Assembly (NCBI GenBank): GCA_903885595.1
Contig: CAISJJ010000101.1
Span: 1-47,427 of the forward strand
Origin: an uncultured Bacteroidales bacterium
GTDB lineage: Bacteria > Bacteroidota > Bacteroidia > Bacteroidales > FEN-979
Reading direction: 5' to 3'
Length of the DNA stretch: 47,427 bases
The notes under the pieces were generated by a model that saw nothing but the letters and a program-made list of their open reading frames with translations, searched no databases and had not been told where the DNA came from. How positions within the stretch are numbered: position 1 is the stretch's first letter; every line of letters begins with the position of its first letter. The position numbers and the translations under genes are program-made. Shown here piece after piece: positions 41,179 through 47,427 of this stretch.

Positions 41179-44028
41179 TTATTTCTCTATCACAACACTC
41201 CTGCTGATTCGGTCCGATTTAGTATCAACCTGTATCAGGTATAAACCCGGCTTTAAAGATGCTGTAGATACACTATATGTTTTGGATGTGGTGACTTTGG
41301 TGAAAACCATTTCGCCCAGATTATTGAAAATTTTAATTGATTGTAAATATTCATTTGATTTCACCATGATGAAGTCTTTGGCAGGATTAGGATAAATAAC
41401 TACCTGGTTGTTGGTCATGTTATCAAAACCAAGCAGAGCATCAATAATCCCATTTGTTAAAGTGGGAGCGAACACATTGCCATTATAATCGGAAAATTCA
41501 CGAGCGGTTGGCACATCACTCCAGGAAATAACAGATGATTCCAGAGAATTTGATGTGAAATGAAGATCAAAAAGCTTTGCATCGGAGATGGTAATACCGC
41601 TGAAATCAGCCGCCCAGACAAAAGTCAATTTTCCAGGTTGTGGATTTCCAATAATAACGTTTTCTATTCCATTATGCCAGTTATCTGTACCAGTATAGGT
41701 AAGTTTTGAAGGATCATACACAATGGAATACTGGAACGAACCAAGGTTGACAAGATCAGTAGTAAATACCGGAAGCGAGATAGTGCCATATTGAGCCTGT
41801 GCAGTGCCAATTGTCAGGCTGCCGGAAACCATTTTTATCTGTTCTGTCAATTGTGCACCTTTGGCTGCCGGAACATATGAACCATTGGCATCACCATAAC
41901 ACAATCCGTTGAAGTTCTGGGTGACATTACCCCCATTTATCTGTATTGGTGTATTGTTGAATAGCCAGTCGCCAACGACAAACGAGTTGATTATCTGTGC
42001 AACTCTTTTCTGAACTTGCAGGACATCGGCTGCAGAGAGGCTTCCTGAGCCATTTACATCGCCTGAGGCCAGGTAAATGCCACTCAGTAAGGCTATATTG
42101 GCAATATGTTTTTTAAACAGCAGCAGATCCAGAGCGGTAACGCCACCCCAGGGTTTCGTTGTGGTGGGTTCAAGGGTATAATTTCCGTTCTGTAAATCGT
42201 TGAAAGTATATCCTCCTGAGGAATTAGTGGTAGTCGTTGCAATTACGGATCCTGAGGAATTTTTCAAGGCGATATTTACTCCTGATAAGGGCGATTGAGC
42301 CGAATTTGCATATGCAATGGTTCCGTCAAGTGTAAATCCTGAACCGCCAGCCAGTACTTTAATATTGCAGGTACGTTTATGAACAGGGGTTCCGTTGGGA
42401 CCCGAAGCATAAAAAGTTGCGATATAATTACCCAAAGGCACATTGCCTGAAAGAACCAATTGAACTGGTTTTGTACTGGGATATTCGGTAATGTCGTTTC
42501 CTTCAGGATATTCAAATGAAATGGATCCTGTGGTCGGTTCAGGCGTAATGGATCCAGAAAGAATTACAGTATCAGTATAGAGCTTCACTTCCGGGATAGA
42601 TACCTGAAAAGTTGAAGTATAAGAAGTGGTATAGAGTGTGTCGGAAGTATGATCAATTGCCATGGCAAAATCGGGGAAATAACCGGTCATACTTTGGAAA
42701 GAACCCGACCTGAAATCGGTCCAGCCAAGCATGGAAACTTTTTTGTTGGAAACAACCCCATTGTAATCGCCCTGATACCTGGGAGTTCCCCCACCACCAC
42801 AGGTAGTACAGTTGATTTTCATTTTTTTATTGGAAATACACTGATTGGCAACAAAAGTAGCGCCTCCGTCATCAGAGTAACTGGCATAAATGAATGCACT
42901 ATCATGAGTCGGTGTATCCCGGGTGTCCATCCACATAACATACAATCGTCCGGTTTCCTTGTCACACCAAATTGCCGGATGCCATTGATTATGGTTTTGA
43001 GAATTCTCATCGTCATTCACTTTCACTGCATCAACATTCCATGTAGCTCCTCCATCGGTGGATGTATGGCAATATATATTGGGTTTATTTCCATTTCCCG
43101 GTGGATCGTTGGTTGCATAAACAACATAAAGGTTTCCCCGATGCGTACCATAACTGTTGTCGGCGGCAATCATCGGGTAGGGACGGGTTCTCATGCCCTG
43201 AACCGAGTTTCTTCCACTTACATCGGTGCCTACATACTTTGCATATTGTTTACTGGATTTAAGCTGGAAGGATTGGCCTCCATTGGTCGATTTATAAAAT
43301 GTATAGTTTGAGTTGAAGGCGCTACCGCTGTTTGTAACTACATAAACGGCGCCTCCCTGCACACCTCCTTCCGGTCCCACGCAGACCATCATACCAGGTA
43401 AGGATTGGGTTGAAGGTGTAAACGTATTGGTCCAGCTAACGCCATGATTTGTACTCCTGGCAAAATTTCCTCCACTACTGGAAGTCATGGTGGTATAAAC
43501 ATAATTTGCATAGGGCCCTGCGGTCTGATCGCATGCCATCCAGTTTTTATCAACCCCCGATATCGCGGTCACGGGAGCACTCCAGGATGCACCATTGTTC
43601 GTTGATGAAATGACCTTGCAACCCGTAATGTTGCCATACATGTTTTCATAAAACAAATTTCCCAGGCTATCGTAAGCAACCACCGGGTCCCCTTGAACAC
43701 TGGTCCCGAAATTGGCCGCATGAATAAACCAGTCAACCCCATTTTCAGTATGATGCGGGGCATTGGTGTTATAGGCTGTAAAATACCAGGCTGGTTGATT
43801 GGGGTTAGCGGCCATATTGTTTTCAGCAAAATCAACGCCAAGGCTATAATTATCCCAATTACCAATGGTTATTACAGAGGATAGGGGAGCATCCGGGTTT
43901 CCTGAACCTCTTTCACGAAGATATTGAGGAATCTGATCCAGGTTGGGATTATCCAACTGTCTTTGGGCAAATAGTTGGTTTACCGTTAATATCAATAACA
44001 ATAAACCGAAGGATGTAAACATTTTCAT
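41179..44028 (-). CDS. T9SS-secreted Asp-box protein with dockerin-like and cohesin-like domains
   Basis: A signal peptide (MKMFTSFGLLLLILTVNQLFA) precedes about 450 residues with at least five Asp-box-like repeats (such as STNNGASW, STNHGVSW, STNGGQSF, STDGGATW), the blade mark of sialidase-type propellers. A carboxypeptidase-regulatory-like segment (around FTLDGTIAYANS) follows, then a dockerin-like DVNGSGSLSAADVL region, a cohesin-like domain (FQYSIVYDPSKLTYTG) and a T9SS sorting tail beginning IYPNPAKDF. The 44028 start is chosen for the signal peptide. Catalytic sialidase residues were not found, so it may only bind or scaffold. Confidence 0.88.
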   Translation of the reverse strand: MKMFTSFGLLLLILTVNQLFAQRQLDNPNLDQIPQYLRERGSGNPDAPLSSVITIGNWDNYSLGVDFAENNMAANPNQPAWYFTAYNTNAPHHTENGVDWFIHAANFGTSVQGDPVVAYDSLGNLFYENMYGNITGCKVISSTNNGASWSAPVTAISGVDKNWMACDQTAGPYANYVYTTMTSSSGGNFARSTNHGVSWTNTFTPSTQSLPGMMVCVGPEGGVQGGAVYVVTNSGSAFNSNYTFYKSTNGGQSFQLKSSKQYAKYVGTDVSGRNSVQGMRTRPYPMIAADNSYGTHRGNLYVVYATNDPPGNGNKPNIYCHTSTDGGATWNVDAVKVNDDENSQNHNQWHPAIWCDKETGRLYVMWMDTRDTPTHDSAFIYASYSDDGGATFVANQCISNKKMKINCTTCGGGGTPRYQGDYNGVVSNKKVSMLGWTDFRSGSFQSMTGYFPDFAMAIDHTSDTLYTTSYTSTFQVSIPEVKLYTDTVILSGSITPEPTTGSISFEYPEGNDITEYPSTKPVQLVLSGNVPLGNYIATFYASGPNGTPVHKRTCNIKVLAGGSGFTLDGTIAYANSAQSPLSGVNIALKNSSGSVIATTTTNSSGGYTFNDLQNGNYTLEPTTTKPWGGVTALDLLLFKKHIANIALLSGIYLASGDVNGSGSLSAADVLQVQKRVAQIINSFVVGDWLFNNTPIQINGGNVTQNFNGLCYGDANGSYVPAAKGAQLTEQIKMVSGSLTIGTAQAQYGTISLPVFTTDLVNLGSFQYSIVYDPSKLTYTGTDNWHNGIENVIIGNPQPGKLTFVWAADFSGITISDAKLFDLHFTSNSLESSVISWSDVPTAREFSDYNGNVFAPTLTNGIIDALLGFDNMTNNQVVIYPNPAKDFIMVKSNEYLQSIKIFNNLGEMVFTKVTTSKTYSVSTASLKPGLYLIQVDTKSDRISRSVVIEK

Positions 44029-44070
44029 ATTGGAAAATTTTAAATGATTAATAACATGGATTATTAGATA

Positions 44071-44102
44071 CAAACGTACAAATAAACTCATGGATCAGCA
44101 AA
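44071..44102 (-). promoter_or_regulatory. Promoter of the Asp-box/cohesin protein gene
   Basis: On the - strand TTTG (44099-44102), 20 bases, then TACGTTTG (44071-44078) is a near-perfect Bacteroidota promoter, 42 bases before the chosen start codon. Confidence 0.7.
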
Positions 44103-44134
44103 TTAAATCTGCAAATGTATTGATGAAATGATAT

Positions 44135-44142
44135 TATCTTTG
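44135..44142 (+). promoter_or_regulatory. Promoter -7 box for the ECF sigma gene
   Basis: TATCTTTG matches TAnnTTTG, 46 bases before the sigma gene start. The -33 position is not a clear TTTG. It is divergent from the promoter at 44071. Confidence 0.5.
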
Positions 44143-44188
44143 TATCGTGCGGTGTAACCTATGTTAAAACATACCGTCTAAACCCTGC

Positions 44189-44755
44189 ATGAAATATCAG
44201 GATGACAACCACTACATTGATCGGGTACTCGGGGGTGATATTTCTGCATACGCGCTTTTGGTTGCCAAACATAAAAATCTTGTATTTTCTATCGCTCTCA
44301 AAATATTGAATAACCGGGAAGATGCAGAAGAGATCGCCCAGGATAGCTTTTTGAAGGCTTTTCAGGCATTGAAGACATTTGAGAGAAAATCTAAATTTTC
44401 GACCTGGCTCTATCGTATCGTTTATAATGCATCGATTTCAAAAACGCGAAAAAAGAGGTTAGAGCTGGTTCCTATGGATAATTACATAATCCATAATTAC
44501 TCGGAAGATGATGTTGCCGGTGGCATTGACGAAATTGAACCGGAAGAACAAAAAGCGATGATTGAACTTGCGATGGAACGCTTAACTGATGATGAAAGCC
44601 TGTTAATAACCCTTTTTTATAAAGGAGAAAATTCTATTGAAGATATCAGTAACATTACCGGGCTTTCGATGTCTAATGTTAAGGTTCGTTTGCACCGGAT
44701 CAGGAAAAAATTACATGATGAACTTGCCCTCATGATGAACAGGGCATTGAATTAG
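44189..44755 (+). CDS. ECF-type RNA polymerase sigma factor
   Basis: This 188-residue protein has the two sigma-70 regions of the ECF class: region 2 with KILNNREDAEEIAQDSFLKAF and FSTWLYRIVYNAS, and region 4 with the helix-turn-helix SIEDISNITGLSMSNVKVRLHRIRKKL. It directs RNA polymerase to a small regulon, probably in response to an envelope signal passed through the membrane protein encoded 10 bases downstream. The target genes are unknown; the divergent T9SS protein is one candidate by position. Confidence 0.93.
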   Translation: MKYQDDNHYIDRVLGGDISAYALLVAKHKNLVFSIALKILNNREDAEEIAQDSFLKAFQALKTFERKSKFSTWLYRIVYNASISKTRKKRLELVPMDNYIIHNYSEDDVAGGIDEIEPEEQKAMIELAMERLTDDESLLITLFYKGENSIEDISNITGLSMSNVKVRLHRIRKKLHDELALMMNRALN

Positions 44756-44765
44756 GAGGATTAAT

Positions 44766-45164
44766 ATGGAAAAAATTGATTTTTTACGAGAATTAATAGA
44801 AAAAAGTCCTCTCGAAAGCCCTTCGGATGATTTTGTCGATCGTGTTATGTCGAATATCCGGTTGGCCCCGGAAACAGCGCCGGTAAAAAAACCATTTTAC
44901 CTGTATCTTAAAACAGCCTTTCCATATGCTGCGGTATTACTGGTTTTGCTCTTTATTTTTACTACTTCGGATCTGCCCCTTTTCAATTGGATTCCCGGGA
45001 AAGAGTATTTTCTTAAAAGTCTGTTTACAACTTTCGGATCGTTTTTTACTGCGATGAAGAATGCGTTTGCCTCCAAATATGTCTCATTGGGCTTACTTAT
45101 CGGTTTTTCAGGTGGTTTACTCTTTATAATTGACCGCTGGTTTAGCCGGCGGACATCGGTGTAA
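44766..45164 (+). CDS. Probable membrane anti-sigma factor
   Basis: A 132-residue protein with a short charged N-terminal region (SPLESPSDDFVDRVMSNI, a pattern I recall from Bacteroidota anti-sigma-like proteins) and two or more membrane helices (about 53-68 and 108-122). The start codon follows a GGAGG-like run (AGGAGGATTAATATG), one of the few clear ribosome binding sites in the window. Position right after the sigma gene supports an anti-sigma role. No zinc-binding HxxxCxxC motif is present, so it is not of the classical ZAS type. Confidence 0.75.
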   Translation: MEKIDFLRELIEKSPLESPSDDFVDRVMSNIRLAPETAPVKKPFYLYLKTAFPYAAVLLVLLFIFTTSDLPLFNWIPGKEYFLKSLFTTFGSFFTAMKNAFASKYVSLGLLIGFSGGLLFIIDRWFSRRTSV

Positions 45165-45172
45165 CAAGAATC

Positions 45173-46555
45173 CTAAACCTTTGGCTGAGATTCTTTCCAT
45201 CGATCTTTGAAGCTCTTGGGCGCTATTTTGGGAAGGGTTCTGCGTTCTCCCCACATTTTACGGCCAAATTTGTTTATCATCTTGTTTTTCAAGCCTGAAC
45301 TTGGTTTATCGATCATCCAACGATGAAGCATAAAAATTTTCCACATTGAAATAACAGCGCGCCATTTAAAAGAAATGTACTTTTTTGAAACCGCTTCATG
45401 CCGGTTTCGAAGAAGTAATTCATGAAGTGGAATTTTTATTGGACATACTTCTGAGCATTTTCCGCACAGTGAAGAGGCAAAACTCAGGTGATTGAACTCC
45501 TTCATACCTAAATAATGTGGAGAAATAACCGATCCAATAGGTCCGGAATAGGTTGCTTTATAGGTATACCCACCGACACTTTTATAAATCGGGCACCCAT
45601 TCAGGCATGCTCCACACCTGATGCAGGAGAGCGCGCGACGTTGTTCCTTAAATTTTAACAATTCCGTTCGCCGGTTATCCAGTAGCACTACATACATCTC
45701 TTCCGGTCCGTCGGGTTCAAACTCACCCTGGGGTCCAAAAACAATGTTATTATATACGGTTATATGTTGTCCTGTCCCATGTTGTGCCAATAAAGGAAGA
45801 AAAAGATCCAGATCTTCAATAGAGGGAATTAACTTCTCGATGCCAACAATGACTATATGAATTTTTGGAAAAGCCATACAAAGCAAACCATTGCCTTCAT
45901 TTTCGGTGAGGCCTACAGCACCAACATCGGCTATGAGAAAGTTACCTCCTGTAATTCCAACATCGGCACGAATAAATTCACGCCGCAGTTTTTCCCTGAC
46001 AAATTTTGTAATTTGCTCAGGCTGGCTATCAGCTGGTAAATCGAATTTTTCATGAAACAGTGCAGCAACGTCCTCTTTTGATTTATGCATGGCAGGAGTA
46101 AGAATATGATACGGCTTCTCACCAGCCAGTTGAACAATATACTCCCCTAGATCGGTTTCAAATACTTCCTTTTTATTTCGTTCAAATAATTCATTCAGTT
46201 CAACCTCTTCCGAAACCATAGTTTTTTGCTTCACAATTACTTTGGCTTTGGCCTTTTTAATAATGTGCATGATCTCCCGCTGAGCATCCTTCTCACTGGG
46301 AGCCCAAATTATTTTTCCGCCCCGCTTACTGAAATTATTTTCAAACTCAACAAGATATTTATCAAGATTGTTAATTATCTTATGTTTCAAATTAGCTGCA
46401 CGCCGTTTGGCCAATTCAAGATTTTGATACTGACTTTTACCTTGTTCAACTTGTTCATCATAGCACCTAATATTGTGATTCAGTCGCTTGCGATGTTCAG
46501 GATCAAAAGATTTTTTTTCAGCCTCTTCGAGAAATTTTTGGTATATATAATTCAT
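45173..46555 (-). CDS. lutB: LutB-like lactate utilisation iron-sulfur protein
   Basis: The protein matches LutB of the LutABC L-lactate oxidation system: an N-terminal LUD domain (for example VGITGGNFLIADVGAVGLTENEGNG) and a C-terminal ferredoxin part with CIRCGACLNGCPIY and CGKCSEVCPIKIPL for two [4Fe-4S] clusters. At 460 residues it is full length. LutA and LutC are not encoded beside it in this window, which is unusual. It follows rpiB by 10 bases and ends 8 bases from the convergent anti-sigma gene. Confidence 0.92.
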   Translation of the reverse strand: MNYIYQKFLEEAEKKSFDPEHRKRLNHNIRCYDEQVEQGKSQYQNLELAKRRAANLKHKIINNLDKYLVEFENNFSKRGGKIIWAPSEKDAQREIMHIIKKAKAKVIVKQKTMVSEEVELNELFERNKKEVFETDLGEYIVQLAGEKPYHILTPAMHKSKEDVAALFHEKFDLPADSQPEQITKFVREKLRREFIRADVGITGGNFLIADVGAVGLTENEGNGLLCMAFPKIHIVIVGIEKLIPSIEDLDLFLPLLAQHGTGQHITVYNNIVFGPQGEFEPDGPEEMYVVLLDNRRTELLKFKEQRRALSCIRCGACLNGCPIYKSVGGYTYKATYSGPIGSVISPHYLGMKEFNHLSFASSLCGKCSEVCPIKIPLHELLLRNRHEAVSKKYISFKWRAVISMWKIFMLHRWMIDKPSSGLKNKMINKFGRKMWGERRTLPKIAPKSFKDRWKESQPKV

Positions 46556-46565
46556 TGTAAATTAG

Positions 46566-47015
46566 TTACAAAATTTTTTCAATTTTTTCAACTCTTCGAA
46601 CATGCCTGCCTTTTTCAAAACTTGTTTTAATAAACAACAATGATAATTTTGCAGCTTCTTCCATACTTATAAACCTGGCAGGAAGAGCAATAATATTTGC
46701 ATTATTATGTTTTCTTGCTAATTCAGTAACTTGATCATTCCAGCATATGGCAGCTCTTATTCCCTTATATTTGTTAGCAACAATAGCCATTCCATTGCCA
46801 CTTCCGCATATCAGAATGCCATAATGATAGTCACCATTCTGTATGGCTTTCGACAAAGGATGAGCTGAATCAGGATAATCCATACTCTCATCTGAAAAGG
46901 TACCAAAGTCACGAATTGTATATCCCTTTTCGACCAGGGTGCGTTTTATAAATTCCTTAGTTAAAAATCCGGCATGATCACTTCCGATAGCAATATATAC
47001 GACACTTTCTGACAT
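46566..47015 (-). CDS. rpiB: Ribose 5-phosphate isomerase B
   Basis: RpiB interconverts ribose 5-phosphate and ribulose 5-phosphate. The motifs GSDHAGF near residue 12 and ICGSGNGMAIVANK near residues 69-82 (with the catalytic cysteine) are present, and HNNANIIALPARF near residue 102 is typical. The length is 149 residues, as usual. A TATATTTG box at 47034-47041 lies 18 bases before its start. It probably shares a transcript with lutB. Confidence 0.95.
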   Translation of the reverse strand: MSESVVYIAIGSDHAGFLTKEFIKRTLVEKGYTIRDFGTFSDESMDYPDSAHPLSKAIQNGDYHYGILICGSGNGMAIVANKYKGIRAAICWNDQVTELARKHNNANIIALPARFISMEEAAKLSLLFIKTSFEKGRHVRRVEKIEKIL

Positions 47016-47427
47016 TGTTAATACTTTATTTCACAAATATAATTATAAACGAATCATTATGAATGAAAAAGAAAATTGGTAACCAAATATTATCCTCAAT
47101 ATCAAATTATTAAATTTTTAACACTGATATGTTCACAACTGATTAATTTTGTGCCTAAATAATGATAAAAAGACAGGATTGTTAAAAAGTGAACTACCAA
47201 AATAACAAAATCGCCAGTACAGCTCCAATTTTTAAGCATCTTTTAACAAAAATAAAAAATGAAATACATCTCTTTTTTAAACAATTCAAATTATTAACCA
47301 AATCTACAAAATTTATTAAAATACTGATTAATAATGTAATATAAATTATTTAATGTTAATAAGTTGTTAACCAAACATAAAAACTATAAAATCAAAATTT
47401 TCAGGGTAAAACTAATCAACCAAACTA
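47016..47427. other. AT-rich gene-free end region with AACCAAA repeats
   Basis: No reading frame is credible in these 412 bases. The stretch is very AT-rich and contains four copies of a T/G-x-AACCAAA motif (about 47079, 47294, 47367 and 47415). It also holds the rpiB promoter box. It could be a promoter region for a gene beyond the window or part of an origin; the sequence alone does not decide. Confidence 0.5.
47034..47041 (-). promoter_or_regulatory. Promoter -7 box for rpiB-lutB
   Basis: TATATTTG on the - strand matches TAnnTTTG. The -33 element is not clear. Confidence 0.5.

Noticed and set aside
42649-43311. A 220-residue + strand reading frame
   Set aside because: It lies fully opposite the Asp-box repeats of the secreted protein and merely mirrors them.
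41179-44028. Calling the Asp-box protein a sialidase
   Set aside because: Asp-box repeats are present but the arginine triad and catalytic tyrosine region of sialidases were not recognised.
1-47427. CRISPR array, prophage or toxin-antitoxin system
   Set aside because: No regularly spaced identical repeats, phage structural genes or typical toxin-antitoxin pairs were seen in any part of the window.

Overview
The window reads as a chromosomal segment of a Bacteroidota bacterium, probably Bacteroidales-like. The signs are the purH-mreB-mreC-mreD order, DUF4175, DUF5777 and DUF6249 proteins, two type IX secretion (T9SS) tail proteins, a GldH-like lipoprotein, the sodium-pumping methylmalonyl-CoA decarboxylase operon, and promoters of the TTTG / TAnnTTTG class. 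Ribosome binding sites are weak. Both ends cut through longer loci.

Region 1 (1-6910, + strand) is a respiratory module: a heme lipoprotein (5' end missing), a DUF5777 beta-barrel and a monoheme cytochrome, then a terminator, then a tight operon of a heptaheme cytochrome, a di-heme cytochrome b, a Tat-exported four-cluster ferredoxin, an NrfD-type quinol protein and a membrane-anchored accessory protein. No catalytic oxidoreductase subunit is present. A stand-alone riboflavin kinase domain follows.

Region 2 (7386-19111, - strand) holds a GldH-like lipoprotein, a large NtrY-like histidine kinase split by a frameshift at a T9 tract, a methyltransferase, mnmG, ybeY, a degenerate HATPase-like protein and DUF4175. 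Two parS-like ParB sites flank mnmG, one a perfect 16-bp palindrome, which points to proximity to the replication origin.

Region 3 (19213-28774) is housekeeping: gltX, tRNA-Gln and glnS side by side; folB; tRNA-Cys; mreBCD and purH; and an ABC transporter permease.

Region 4 (28776-36378, - strand) is the methylmalonyl-CoA epimerase/decarboxylase operon followed by udk, a DUF255 protein and a ferritin-like protein. A near-consensus promoter precedes it by about 200 bases. That leader carries two copies of a palindromic intergenic repeat; a third copy lies inside the operon and a fourth beside mnmG, all in the same orientation relative to transcription.

Region 5 (36601-47427) is more accessory: a CYTH protein, an IS982-like transposase remnant, a GC-richer T9SS-exported purple-acid-phosphatase-like protein, tRNA-Ala, thpR, a DUF6249 protein, a T9SS protein combining Asp-box repeats, a dockerin-like and a cohesin-like domain, an ECF sigma/anti-sigma pair, a lone lutB and rpiB. 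The window ends in a very AT-rich gene-free stretch.

No CRISPR array, rRNA, prophage or intact insertion sequence was seen.
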